Source of the DNA: Sphingobacterium alkalisoli
Lineage (GTDB): Bacteria > Bacteroidota > Bacteroidia > Sphingobacteriales > Sphingobacteriaceae
Assembly (NCBI RefSeq): GCF_005049105.1
Contig: NZ_SUKA01000005.1
Location: 35,843-99,842, forward strand
Direction of reading: 5' to 3'
Length of the DNA: 64,000 nt
The notes under the pieces were generated by a model that ran no database searches, had not been told where the DNA came from, and saw nothing but the letters and a program-made list of their open reading frames with translations. Below, piece by piece: positions 17,727 to 27,649 of the stretch; position 1 is the stretch's first letter, and every line of letters starts with the position of its first letter. Position numbers and translations under genes: made by a program.

Positions 17727-20700
17727 ATGCAATACACATCAGCACGAAAAGCAATACTGGTATTGTTGGCCTGTGCAAGCAACATCATCGTATATGCCCA
17801 ACAGTTAGGGGGCACCGAAACGGATTCCAAATTAAACCCCAACGGATCATCTGAGGGGGTGAGCCTGAGCAGCATCCATGTGCCCAATCTTTATGATGGC
17901 AGTACGGTAGTTAATATCCCCATTTATTCTTTCCGTGCTGCTACCGGGGGCAATTTTGGTGTATCCCTTAATTACAGTACCAAAGGCGTAAAAGCCGACC
18001 AGTTAGCATCTTCAGCAGGCTTGAATTGGGTGCTCCAAACGGGCGGCGGCAGCATCCAGCGCATCGTGAAGGATATCCCCGATGAGCTATTTTTTGGCCC
18101 CATCTCCATATACCCCGACATGGGGGATTGGTATGGCGGCTATGTGGATTATAACGAGATCAGGGGCAGGTATGCCACAACCTTTGAAACCAGTGCCGAA
18201 GCTGCCCGCACAACGGTGTACCGCGATAAGGAAAGTGATGAATTTATCGTGTCCGCCGGGGGCATGTCCTTTACCTTCTATATCGGCAAGTCGGGTGCCC
18301 TCCTTACCGTACCGGAAAACAGGGCTACAATAGAGCTGCTGAATGCCGGCAATGCGCTCAGCAGTTGGGCACAATACCTGGAAGACCCTTTGGATCTCGG
18401 GTTCCGGATTACAGATGTTCAGGGTACCCAATATTATTTTAAAGCAGGTACGGAAGAAAGCAAAACTTTAAGGAGTGCCTACAAATCCTTAAACCCCCAA
18501 ATTGTAAATTATCGTTATATAGCCCATTGGGTAATCGACAAGATCATTTTACCCAATGGCTCTGCCATTCAATATAACTATATCAGCAGGCTTGATAATT
18601 CTTTTTACAGGAACGGTAATTATGTTTCTGAAGAAGGTGGTTCTTTTGCTCAGATCGGCTATCCGGGTATTTATGAAGGTTCCGGTGTAGCCATCAGCAG
18701 TATTGAGTACCCCAATGACGAGCGGGTGGATTTTGGATACGGCGGTACAGAACGCTGTGACGACAACAACCCGGCCTTGAAAAAAATAACCGTTACCTCC
18801 GGTGGTAATTGCATGGTCTATAAGCTGAACCATGCTTATTTTCTGGCATCCGTTCCGGGCTTTACCGATGAAGAAGCACCCTACGGTACCTTGCCCGGTA
18901 AAGGTTCCTGCAACACCATGACCTATATACCACCCAACAGCACCCAGCCCTCTAATTACAGGTTGGACCTTACCCACAGACTTAAATTACTGGGTATTGA
19001 TCTGTTGGATTGTGCCGAAGAAAATGCAGAACCCTATTATACCTTTGAATACGATGCAATGCCTTTGGGCGTAAGGGGCAGCGGGCAGGATTATTTCGGT
19101 TATTATAACGGGAAAAAGGCTACATGGGGTGGAAGTTCGTTTATGCCGGCCGGGTTTTCTCCCGACCTCTCCATTCCGTTTCATTATGTATTCAATTTTG
19201 ATGGCGTAGCCTATTATGGACTCGACCGTACCGAAAGCCTGGTCTTTAAGAAAGCCGGTTCGCTCAAAAAACTAAAAAACGCTACCGGCGGAGAACTGGA
19301 ATTTATATACGAAGAACATTCCGGCCTTAGCAACCCGCTGGCCAATGTACTCACTTTACCTTCCGACCCCTATTTTCTGGGGCTGAACGCCAATGACGGC
19401 CTGCGGTTATCCCGTATAATGGAGCGGGAACGATTCCGCCCCGGCAACGAAAGGGTTACGGAATATACTTATGAACAGGGACAACGCTTTTTAACAGGCG
19501 GGTACTTCCATTCCGACCAGACAATGAACGAGCTGCCGGGGACCGGTGCAACTCATGTCAGTTTCAACGCCACTTACGTTAGCCCGCATCATTTGGTCAA
19601 CGGTGCCAATCATGGCTATGGCAAAGTAACCGCCCATACTTTCGGCGCCAGTTTTGAGACCAGCACGCAGGTCACCACCTTTACCAACCTGCAGGATGCC
19701 AGCAACGGCAATGCCATACGCTATAAAATAAACGCCGGGGCACACCACTATTTCGAGGTTCCATTTTCCAATAAACAGTACCTTAAAGACTGGGAAATGG
19801 GCCTTCCCTTAACGGTAACCTATTACGATGGCAATGGCAAAATAACCAAAGCCGTAGAAAATGAATACACCTTCCATACCGATTCCCTGTCCGCTATTTC
19901 CAAACAAGTACTGAATACACGGCAATCGTTGGTACAGTATGACAATGCACCCTTTATAGCAACAAACTGGGGTGCTAATCTTGGTAATATCCGCGACGTA
20001 AGGGCTTTTCAGGATGAGTACCGGCCTTATTCCGGCACTGCCCTGCTCCGTAAATCCACCGTCCGCAGTTATTATAGTGATAACGGGTTCATCATCGATT
20101 CCACCCTGTTCGCCTACGATGCAAGGAACAACCTGGTAGAAGTGACCAACCGCGACAGTGATGGTTCCTTTACCCAAACAAAGACCATTTACAATTACGC
20201 CGTAGGGGGCCAGCTCCCGGGCACTACACTATTCAACCTGACCCAGGCCGGCCTGGAACTGGTATTGGGCACCGAACGCTGGAAGACCATCACGGCCAGC
20301 CAGCCATTGCTGCTGGATGCCTCCATCAGCACCTTTGCTTATGACAATGGTAAAATAGCACTGAAAAGCATGTATGAACTGAGCATTAATGAACCCCTCA
20401 CTGCCGCTGCTTATACCGGATACCAGGGCGGGCCCAACGTGCCGGAGCCTTATCAGCAGGTGGCACAGGCATTCTCGGGTAGCCCCATTACCTATTTCGA
20501 TAAGACCGCCGAGGTGATCATGGTAGATGAAAAAGGCAATCCTACGGAAAGCAGGATGGGCAAGCGGGGCATATACAAAGCCATGATATGGGACGGCCCT
20601 ACCGGTAAGAAACTCGCCGAGGTAGCCGATTGCCGGTTGCAGGACATGGCATACAGCAGTTTTGAATCCGGCAACAAAGGCCGCTGGACTTATGACCAGG

Positions 20701-21218
20701 GCAATGTGCTGAGCGCCGGTACGGTGCCGGGGGCCGTGCAGATCAGCGGCAGCAAAGTACTTAAAATTGTAAATACGGAAACCAACCCCATAGGGGTAGC
20801 CGGGCTGGACGTGAGCAAGGAATACGAGATCGGCTTCTGGTGTACCGGCGGCACACCGGCACTTGCCGGTGCCGGCCTGGGCAATATCGCCCTGTACAAT
20901 GCGTACGCGCCCGGCAATGGCTGGACGTATTATAAAGCCCGGTTCCAGCCGCAGAACAGCGACCCGGTAGGCCTGGTGAGCAGCGGTACGCCTTCCTCCC
21001 CCTTTATCTACTATATCGATGATATACGCTTACACCCGGTAGGCGCTTCGATGGTGTCCATGACCTACGGACCGCTCCTGGGCATCAGTTCAGAAACCGA
21101 CAGCAGGGGCAGGATTTCCTATATCGAATACGACAACTTTGGCAGGGTACAACTCGTACGCGACCAGGAAGGCAATATACTATCGAAGAAGAAATATGTG
21201 GTAAACGGTGCGGATTAG
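17727..21218 (+). CDS. Large exported YD-repeat (Rhs-family) protein, first of a pair
   Basis: The protein has 1163 aa. A signal peptide (ARKAILVLLACASNIIVYAQQ) is followed by an SpvB/TcaB-like N-terminal segment (LYDGSTVVNIPIYSFRAATG, SSAGLNWVLQTGGGSI). A long beta-rich repeat region ends with the YD motif YDNFGRVQLVRDQEGNIL. The protein stops just after this motif and the second Rhs protein starts 42 bp later. The pair behaves like the two parts of a Rhs/Tc cocoon shell. GC content is well above that of the toxin tips and immunity genes. Confidence 0.85.
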   Translation: MQYTSARKAILVLLACASNIIVYAQQLGGTETDSKLNPNGSSEGVSLSSIHVPNLYDGSTVVNIPIYSFRAATGGNFGVSLNYSTKGVKADQLASSAGLNWVLQTGGGSIQRIVKDIPDELFFGPISIYPDMGDWYGGYVDYNEIRGRYATTFETSAEAARTTVYRDKESDEFIVSAGGMSFTFYIGKSGALLTVPENRATIELLNAGNALSSWAQYLEDPLDLGFRITDVQGTQYYFKAGTEESKTLRSAYKSLNPQIVNYRYIAHWVIDKIILPNGSAIQYNYISRLDNSFYRNGNYVSEEGGSFAQIGYPGIYEGSGVAISSIEYPNDERVDFGYGGTERCDDNNPALKKITVTSGGNCMVYKLNHAYFLASVPGFTDEEAPYGTLPGKGSCNTMTYIPPNSTQPSNYRLDLTHRLKLLGIDLLDCAEENAEPYYTFEYDAMPLGVRGSGQDYFGYYNGKKATWGGSSFMPAGFSPDLSIPFHYVFNFDGVAYYGLDRTESLVFKKAGSLKKLKNATGGELEFIYEEHSGLSNPLANVLTLPSDPYFLGLNANDGLRLSRIMERERFRPGNERVTEYTYEQGQRFLTGGYFHSDQTMNELPGTGATHVSFNATYVSPHHLVNGANHGYGKVTAHTFGASFETSTQVTTFTNLQDASNGNAIRYKINAGAHHYFEVPFSNKQYLKDWEMGLPLTVTYYDGNGKITKAVENEYTFHTDSLSAISKQVLNTRQSLVQYDNAPFIATNWGANLGNIRDVRAFQDEYRPYSGTALLRKSTVRSYYSDNGFIIDSTLFAYDARNNLVEVTNRDSDGSFTQTKTIYNYAVGGQLPGTTLFNLTQAGLELVLGTERWKTITASQPLLLDASISTFAYDNGKIALKSMYELSINEPLTAAAYTGYQGGPNVPEPYQQVAQAFSGSPITYFDKTAEVIMVDEKGNPTESRMGKRGIYKAMIWDGPTGKKLAEVADCRLQDMAYSSFESGNKGRWTYDQGNVLSAGTVPGAVQISGSKVLKIVNTETNPIGVAGLDVSKEYEIGFWCTGGTPALAGAGLGNIALYNAYAPGNGWTYYKARFQPQNSDPVGLVSSGTPSSPFIYYIDDIRLHPVGASMVSMTYGPLLGISSETDSRGRISYIEYDNFGRVQLVRDQEGNILSKKKYVVNGAD

Positions 21219-21260
21219 CCCATAACAGTTTTCAATACTTCATACCCTACAATATTTTTT

Positions 21261-24200
21261 ATGCATCGCTATCGCAAAGCACTTTTACTATCCCTTACCG
21301 CCCTGGTACTGCAACCGGTGCTGCAACCGGTACCCGGCAGTGCCCAGAACCTGCCCGTACTGTCCAATACCGTACCTGCCGGTGCGGCCACCACCACCAT
21401 CAGCGGTAATGTATCCGGCTTCAACACTTCCGGGGGCCTTAATTACGAGCGCACCTTTGTACCCATGCTGCCCATAACGGATGCCGGCCTGGTAGGAGAA
21501 AACTCCGCGCCGGAAGCCGTTAAATCGGCCACCGTGTACCGCGATGGTTTTAACCGCAGCATCCTGGGGGTACAGCGCAATTTCATCAATGTATCGGGCA
21601 CTATGAAACACCTGGTGCAGCCCATAGACCCTTCCTACAAGCAGCATGACATTTCTTTTTTACCCTATACCAGTACCACAGCCGGTTTTAATGCCCAGGC
21701 CTTTACCGAGCAGGCGGCCTATTACAACAGTATGTACCCGGGCGAGGCCGGAAGGGCCTATGCTGCGGTAGTCAATACTTCTACGGCGGCCGACCGTTCG
21801 GTGACCCGTTACGAACCGGGGCTGAGCCAGGTGGGCCAAGGCCGCGGCACCACCGTACGCACCCTTACCAATGCGGCCAATGAAGTGCGCATCTGGACGG
21901 TATCGGGAAACGATGCGGTAAGTAATGGTTACTATGCGGCAGCCGAGCTGTTTGGCACAGCGACCACCAATGCATCCGGTGCCGAGGAGCTGAGCTACAA
22001 AACAAAAGGCGGCCTTACGGTGTACACCCGCAAATACCTTAAAAACGTAGTTTCCGGCGGTAATGTGCTCAAAATATACGGCACTACCTATTATGTGTAC
22101 GATGCCTTGAACCGCCTGCGCTTTATTATTCCGCCCAAAGCTACCGAAACGGCCAACGCCGGTGTGCTGGCCGCTGATGTAAGGGACAACCTCTGTTTCC
22201 AGTACCGGTACGAAGACGGAGCAGGTAGAATAACAGGCCAGCGGCAACCGGGCGAAGAGGGCTTTACCGATATTGTGTATGACCGCAAAGACCGCGTAGT
22301 GCTGCGGCAGACGCCCGCTGCACGCAATCCTATAAATGGCCCGCAATGGGAAGTTACCTTTTACGACCACCAGGACAGGGTGAAGGCCACTTCGCTGTTT
22401 ACCGATGGCCAAAGCAGGGCCGTATGGCAGCAGTATATAGATAATGGCACACCCGGCACTACGCCCAATGTGCTCACCTACTTTTTAATGCATGAGGATG
22501 GCGAACAGGCTATCCCGGGCGAAAATGCCATTGCCAATAACGTAATGATGAGCTATACCTGGTACGATGATTACCAGCAAGCCGATCCGAACGGGGCAAT
22601 GTGGGGCAGCTATGCCGCCACACTGGACTTCTCCGGCGAACTGCTGACCCATGAAGGAGCGGAGACACCGGTAAGAAGCCTGCGTACCGAAGGGATGGCC
22701 ACCGGTGGCAAGGTAAGGTTATTGCCTTCCCCCACGGCAACGGCAGCATCGGTGGGCCAATGGCGCCATTCGGCCAATTATTACGATGACAAGGGAAGGG
22801 TGATCTACAGCGTATCCTACGATAAAAGGCCCGATGAGACCACCATACATGCCCATTATACCGGCAACCAGTTTGATTTTGCGGGTCGCGGTATTTTGAC
22901 CAAGCACATCATAGAAAACCATAATGTAGCAACAGGCCCGGTGGAGCATACCGAACTGGTGCATAACCTCTACGATGCCGTAACCGGCAGGCCTACGCGT
23001 TCGCGCCACCGGGTAGATGGCCAGCCCTGGCAGGACCTTGCCTTTTACCATTACGATGGCATGGGCAGGGTACGGAAGAACGTTCTGGGCAATTACGGGG
23101 AAGAGCAGGACATGACCTACAATGTCCGGGGCCAGCTAACGGGTATTAATGAGGTGTATGCCGAAACGGGCGATAAGCAGGGTGCTTCCAAAACTTTTGG
23201 TGTATCGCTTAAATACGACCACGGCTTTTCCAGCCCCCGTTACGATGGCCGCACATCGGGCATCGTATGGCGCGGGGCTGCGGCGTCCAATGCCCATGCT
23301 TACGGTTATGGCTACGATATGGCGGGCAGGTTACTGGTGGCCGATTTCAGGACAAGAACGGCACAGGCCGCCTGGAACAACCAGGCGCTGGATTACAGTG
23401 TAAGCAAGCTGGATTATGACCTGAACGGCAATATCCTCAGCATGGACCAGATAGGCATGGGCATTACCGGCCCTGCGCCCATAGACCAGTTGAGCTATGC
23501 CTACGCAACCAACAGCAACCGCCTGGCCTCGGTAACCGATGCGCAACCCGAGGATTATAGCCGGAACGACTTCCAGGACGGTAACTCCGGCGTGGATTAC
23601 AGCTATGATGCCAATGGCAACCTGACGGCAGATGCCAACAAAGGCATAACCGCCATTACCTACAACCATTTTAATAAGCCGGTACACATCGGCTTCAATA
23701 CCGGTGCGTACATAGAATACAGTTATGATGCGGGGGGCAATAAGATCCAGGAGCTCCTCTCGGCACCGGACGGGGAAACGGATAAAACGGATTACCTGGG
23801 CAATTTTGTGTATGTAAATGACCAGTTGCGCTTTGCGCTTACGGGCAATGGCAGAACGGTGTTTGACGAAGACGGCGCCAACCCCAAGGAAGAGTTTTTT
23901 GTAAAAGACCACCTGGGCAATGTGCGCAGCGTGATAGATGTAAAGACCTATGTGGCGCAGGAATACCTGGCTACTTACGAGATAGCGAGCGCCAACCTGG
24001 AAAGCTACATTTTTGAGCACCATAATGAGGTGCGCGACAACCGGCTGGGTGCTACGGTGGCCAATGGCCATGCCGCCCGCCTTAATGGCAGCGAGCCCGA
24101 ACGCCGGATAGGTACCGCCATGCTGATGCATGTAATGGCGGGCGATAAGCTGGAACTTAACGTGAACAGTTATTTTGAGGGCTATACCCAGGAGGAGGAC

Positions 24201-25700
24201 GAACCGGTATCGGCCACGGAAATGCTGGAAGGCCTGGTGGGGGTGCTTACCGCAGGTGCCGGTGGCCTGCCACCCGGCGAAAGCAGCAACCCGGATATGG
24301 TGGGGCAGCTTTTTAACCCCGAGAACTTCCCGGCAATAGCCAATATCCAGGAGCAGAGTACCGATCCCAACCTGCCCAAAGCCTTTCTGAATTATATCCT
24401 TTTTGATGAGAACATGCAGGTAGTGCCCGAAGGCTCGGGCAGCTTCCAGGCTACGGGCAACGGGGTGTGGACCGGCATTGGTACGCCCCAGCCACTGGAC
24501 ATACCGCAAAACGGTTTTCTTTCCGTATTTTTGAGCAACAGTACGCAGATAGATGTAAACAGCAGTGGTTGCCTTAATTGCGGCGATGTGTTCTTTGACC
24601 AGTTGCGGGTTACCTTTACGCGGGGTAAGTTAAAGGAGGAGGCGCATTATTATCCCTTTGGCCTGCCTATTGCGGGTATGGGCAGTGCAGCGCCCGATAT
24701 GGAACCCAACCGGTACAAGTACCAGGGCAACGAGCACAATACCCAACTGGGCCTGCACTGGATGAACTTTAATGCGCGGCAGTACGACCCGCAGATCGGC
24801 CGGTTTTTGGGTGTAGACCCACTGGCCGCCATGCAGGGGCAGGAACACTGGTCGCCGTATGCGGCCATGGGCAATAACCCGGCAATGCTGGTAGATCCAT
24901 GGGGGCTTTCGCCGCAGTTGAGTAAGGGTAACACCCAGATAGATGATCATGTGGGCAGTGGGGCAGCACTGATGGCGAGGATATTGTCGTTGTATGGCGG
25001 TGGCTCCTTTGGTATGGGGTATCAGCATAGTGGAGCATTAGGAACAGCGTCATCCTGGGGTGGTATGAGCGCCCATTCGGCATCAGTTTACCATAGCCAC
25101 ATAATAGGAATGCAATGGGCGGCTATCATAGGAGAGGTGGGAAGTACTGGTAGTTATGTACGTGGGGGCACCAGTAATGATGGGGATATAAACGTTACCG
25201 GAGGGAATAGTCCAACGGATCAACAGCAAACATCATCGGGACAGGGAAAAGATGTCTATTATAAAAAAAATGCTACCCTTACAATGGCTCAGCAAGCTTT
25301 TGTCACTACATGTGTTCCCGCAATCTTAGAATATGCAGGGTCGGAATTAAAAGGGCAGGGAGAAACACAAATTATGATAACAACCCATGCCAGTTATACG
25401 ACTGGAAAAGACGTTTTGATGGCCGGTGTTTCTGGAAGTGATATAGAGCCCCTTATTAAGTATTATTTCAAAACAGGAAATTTTACAAGCTATAGAGATG
25501 CAATTGATGCAGGACATCCGGTGTTTACTGTTATACCGATAAGTAACGGCGGTCATGGGGTATTAGTTATTGGCTATAACACGGGATCAGGACAAGTAAT
25601 ATATATGGATCCGATGCAAGGAACGACTGATAGAAACACACCATCTCTTTTCCTGCAACAGTACAATTTTGTTTTAATAAAAAACACCTATAGGCCATGA
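21261..25700 (+). CDS. Rhs core protein with C-terminal C39/papain-like peptidase toxin
   Basis: The protein has 1479 aa. A signal peptide (LLSLTALVLQPVLQPVPGSAQ) is followed by a DUF6443-like N-terminus, YD repeats (VDYSYDANGNLTADANKGIT) and the Rhs core (NRYKYQGNEHNTQLGLHWMN, YDPQIGRFLGVDPLA). After about residue 1280 the tip switches to an AT-richer segment of about 190 aa. It has TTCVPAILEY (Cys nucleophile), NGGHGVLVIGY (His) and VIYMDPMQG (Asp), the order of papain-like/C39 peptidases. The tip is likely released by core self-cleavage and acts on neighbouring cells. Its stop overlaps the next gene by 4 bp, marking that gene as the likely immunity gene. The exact protease family is uncertain. 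Confidence 0.85.
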   Translation: MHRYRKALLLSLTALVLQPVLQPVPGSAQNLPVLSNTVPAGAATTTISGNVSGFNTSGGLNYERTFVPMLPITDAGLVGENSAPEAVKSATVYRDGFNRSILGVQRNFINVSGTMKHLVQPIDPSYKQHDISFLPYTSTTAGFNAQAFTEQAAYYNSMYPGEAGRAYAAVVNTSTAADRSVTRYEPGLSQVGQGRGTTVRTLTNAANEVRIWTVSGNDAVSNGYYAAAELFGTATTNASGAEELSYKTKGGLTVYTRKYLKNVVSGGNVLKIYGTTYYVYDALNRLRFIIPPKATETANAGVLAADVRDNLCFQYRYEDGAGRITGQRQPGEEGFTDIVYDRKDRVVLRQTPAARNPINGPQWEVTFYDHQDRVKATSLFTDGQSRAVWQQYIDNGTPGTTPNVLTYFLMHEDGEQAIPGENAIANNVMMSYTWYDDYQQADPNGAMWGSYAATLDFSGELLTHEGAETPVRSLRTEGMATGGKVRLLPSPTATAASVGQWRHSANYYDDKGRVIYSVSYDKRPDETTIHAHYTGNQFDFAGRGILTKHIIENHNVATGPVEHTELVHNLYDAVTGRPTRSRHRVDGQPWQDLAFYHYDGMGRVRKNVLGNYGEEQDMTYNVRGQLTGINEVYAETGDKQGASKTFGVSLKYDHGFSSPRYDGRTSGIVWRGAAASNAHAYGYGYDMAGRLLVADFRTRTAQAAWNNQALDYSVSKLDYDLNGNILSMDQIGMGITGPAPIDQLSYAYATNSNRLASVTDAQPEDYSRNDFQDGNSGVDYSYDANGNLTADANKGITAITYNHFNKPVHIGFNTGAYIEYSYDAGGNKIQELLSAPDGETDKTDYLGNFVYVNDQLRFALTGNGRTVFDEDGANPKEEFFVKDHLGNVRSVIDVKTYVAQEYLATYEIASANLESYIFEHHNEVRDNRLGATVANGHAARLNGSEPERRIGTAMLMHVMAGDKLELNVNSYFEGYTQEEDEPVSATEMLEGLVGVLTAGAGGLPPGESSNPDMVGQLFNPENFPAIANIQEQSTDPNLPKAFLNYILFDENMQVVPEGSGSFQATGNGVWTGIGTPQPLDIPQNGFLSVFLSNSTQIDVNSSGCLNCGDVFFDQLRVTFTRGKLKEEAHYYPFGLPIAGMGSAAPDMEPNRYKYQGNEHNTQLGLHWMNFNARQYDPQIGRFLGVDPLAAMQGQEHWSPYAAMGNNPAMLVDPWGLSPQLSKGNTQIDDHVGSGAALMARILSLYGGGSFGMGYQHSGALGTASSWGGMSAHSASVYHSHIIGMQWAAIIGEVGSTGSYVRGGTSNDGDINVTGGNSPTDQQQTSSGQGKDVYYKKNATLTMAQQAFVTTCVPAILEYAGSELKGQGETQIMITTHASYTTGKDVLMAGVSGSDIEPLIKYYFKTGNFTSYRDAIDAGHPVFTVIPISNGGHGVLVIGYNTGSGQVIYMDPMQGTTDRNTPSLFLQQYNFVLIKNTYRP
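24506..25093 (+). repeat. 588-bp Rhs core repeat, main copy
   Basis: Nearly identical, without indels, to 28264-28851 (offset 3758; differences include GCGGG/GAGGG and ACC/ACT near the start). It spans the Rhs core up to the point where the toxin tips diverge. This is the substrate for homologous recombination that would swap the tip. Confidence 0.9.
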
Positions 25701-26230
25701 GAATAATATGCATATACATTTCGCTATTTTTTATTCCAAATTATATTTTAGCTCAAAAACAAAATCCACATCACGTAAGCGATTCTTTTTTATTGACTTC
25801 TGGACAAAAAAGTTCAGAGCCGTTATATTTTATAGACAATATAGTCTATAAAGGAAATTTAACAACTATCAATCCCGATTCTATAAAAGCTGGTTTTATG
25901 GAAGGAGATAGTTCCTATGTGGCCCGTGTCTATGGTAAATATGCTGATACCTCTTTAATACGCGACTATTATGGCACACAAAGGAACAATGGTATTGTAT
26001 TTCTGTTTACTAAGGAGAAAGTTCATTATGTGACAAAGAAAAAGTTAGAGCGTTGCTTGAAAAATAGAAAATGTAAAATACTATTCAAGATAGATAACGA
26101 TCCACTTACAGATAGTTACCGTAAACTTAATATTGATAAGATTAAAATGATAAAGGACTTTTATTTAACCCATTGGGACACGGGAGCAGTAGATACTTTC
26201 ACATTATTTTTAATAAACAGTAAGAAGTAA
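25697..26230 (+). CDS. Candidate immunity protein for the peptidase tip
   Basis: This 177-aa protein has a signal peptide (MRIICIYISLFFIPNYILAQ). It overlaps the toxin stop by 4 bp (ATGA), typical of translationally coupled toxin-immunity pairs. The segment PLYFIDNIVYKGNLTTINPDSI resembles the plug-like beta motif seen in small Bacteroidota periplasmic proteins. Export suggests the toxin acts in the periplasm, or that immunity is exercised there. No known Imm family recognised. Low GC matches the tip rather than the Rhs shell. Confidence 0.7.
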   Translation: MRIICIYISLFFIPNYILAQKQNPHHVSDSFLLTSGQKSSEPLYFIDNIVYKGNLTTINPDSIKAGFMEGDSSYVARVYGKYADTSLIRDYYGTQRNNGIVFLFTKEKVHYVTKKKLERCLKNRKCKILFKIDNDPLTDSYRKLNIDKIKMIKDFYLTHWDTGAVDTFTLFLINSKK

Positions 26231-26313
26231 ATTTGTTTATTCCCTGCTGTTCATCAGGCTTCTTGGAGTGCGAGTTCATTTTTTAGAACATTTTTTTATG
26301 GTAGGAGATAGAA

Positions 26314-26829
26314 ATGGCAATATTTGAATATAAAATCAGCAGAAAGAATGAGTGGAGTAATTTTAAGTCAATTTTGACTTATGTTTTTGTCTTTGTTTTC
26401 CTTACTCCATTGATGTTTCATTTTAGGTTTCCTGAAGAAAGCATTGTCGATGTAATTCCAATTTCGATGATAGGATTTTTAATTTTTTTAATCCCTGTAG
26501 TAATACTTCATTTAAAGTATTTTTCAATAAATGAAAATTTAGTTTTAATCTATGACGATTTCAATCGGAGTATAACTATTGTGTCAAAAAAGGAAAATAC
26601 AAAAAGCAACTTTTCATTAGATGATATCAAATCCGTGTTTCATTATATGACAGGGCCGTTTGGAGAAAAGCGTATGCATTGGTGGCCGTGGGACAGCTAT
26701 AACTATTCAATCATATACTTAAAAGACAATAGAAAGTTTACAATTACCAGTTTAATGAATGAAAGACTGGAACTTCCAATTGGGGATAAATACAATGTAA
26801 TAACCAAATTTTATCCTTATCCAAACTAA
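26314..26829 (+). CDS. Two-helix membrane protein, possible second immunity gene
   Basis: This 171-aa protein has two membrane segments (about 20-40 and 48-68, ILTYVFVFVFLTPLMF and MIGFLIFLIPVVIL). A C-terminal PH-like beta domain follows (about 80-165, FNRSITIVSKKENTKSNF, YSIIYLKDNRKFTI). It lies between the main tip's immunity gene and the first orphan tip. It may be a leftover immunity gene for an earlier tip. No family assigned with confidence. Confidence 0.6.
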   Translation: MAIFEYKISRKNEWSNFKSILTYVFVFVFLTPLMFHFRFPEESIVDVIPISMIGFLIFLIPVVILHLKYFSINENLVLIYDDFNRSITIVSKKENTKSNFSLDDIKSVFHYMTGPFGEKRMHWWPWDSYNYSIIYLKDNRKFTITSLMNERLELPIGDKYNVITKFYPYPN

Positions 26830-26840
26830 GCTAGCCCTAA

Positions 26841-26875
26841 TTCGCTTCTTGTGGTCGTAGACCACAAGAAGCGAA
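26841..26875. terminator. 16-bp perfect stem-loop
   Basis: TTCGCTTCTTGTGGTC, loop GTA, and the exact reverse complement. No T run follows. It sits at the junction just before the first orphan tip. A diverged half of it (ACCACAAGCAGCTAAGGTGTCTTA) recurs near 33338-33361. Confidence 0.45.
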
Positions 26876-26917
26876 GGTATCTTAAATATTGTCTTTGTAT
26901 GTGGTAGTCCCTTTAGC

Positions 26918-27595
26918 ATGGGGTATCAGCAGGGCGGGCCGTTAGGCTCAGGGTCATCCTGGGGTGGTATGAGCGCCCATTCGGCATCAGTTTACCATAG
27001 ACATATTGCAGGAGCACAATGGGCAACTATCATAGGAGAATTGGCGAGTACTGGTAGTTATGTACGTGGGGGCGGGCATGGAGATATTGCATTTATTGCA
27101 CCTAGTGACGAGGGTAGCGGCGGATATGAGATAGGAGTTGTTGGAACTAGAGAAGAGCAGCAGTCAAGCGGGGGTAGCGATGTCGACCCATCTACCCTTG
27201 GCCATAATTTCTTTTGGTCTCATTATATTGGCCCATGGAATCCAAAAAGTTTTAATGGAAGATGGAATTATGATGTTGCTCCCAAAAGCCGCTTAGATAA
27301 CTATGCAAAAAAACATGACCTTGCCTATGATGATGCAAAAGTTTCTGGTCTTGGAGGTGTCCTTTTTTCTACTAAAGCTATAAATGCAGATTATGATTTA
27401 GCTTATGGTGCATTTAATTTGACATTGAACAGAAATAGTGTTTCTCAATCGGAAAGGGCACAAGGACTTGTAATCGGGACATTAATAACTATTGGAGCCC
27501 TTCCAAAATCTTTCTATTACATGGGAGAAGCAAATCGGCGATATACCGAATCAAATATTCGCAGCGGAAACTGGATTTGGAATCTACCGCATTAG
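26918..27595 (+). CDS. Orphan Rhs tip 1: phospholipase A2-like toxin module
   Basis: This 225-aa module lacks the Rhs core. It begins with a short stretch homologous to the main gene (GGMSAHSASVYHRHI). The tip contains YIGPWNPKSFNGR followed by LDNYAKKHDLAYDDAK and ADYDLAYGAF. The GPxN loop, the HD pair and a downstream Asp are the pattern of parvovirus-type and Rhs-linked phospholipase A2 domains, which hydrolyse membrane phospholipids. With no signal or core it is probably silent until recombination moves it onto the main gene. A lipoprotein gene, its likely immunity, follows. Confidence 0.7.
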   Translation: MGYQQGGPLGSGSSWGGMSAHSASVYHRHIAGAQWATIIGELASTGSYVRGGGHGDIAFIAPSDEGSGGYEIGVVGTREEQQSSGGSDVDPSTLGHNFFWSHYIGPWNPKSFNGRWNYDVAPKSRLDNYAKKHDLAYDDAKVSGLGGVLFSTKAINADYDLAYGAFNLTLNRNSVSQSERAQGLVIGTLITIGALPKSFYYMGEANRRYTESNIRSGNWIWNLPH

Positions 27596-27649
27596 TTTAC
27601 GAACTACTCCCCACCCATTTCAATTTAAAACTAACCTAATATTAAAGAG

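Noticed and set aside
18087..25083. Many long minus-strand ORFs opposite the Rhs genes
   Set aside because: They are shadows of GC-rich repeat coding sequence; no domains, and they mirror YD repeats.
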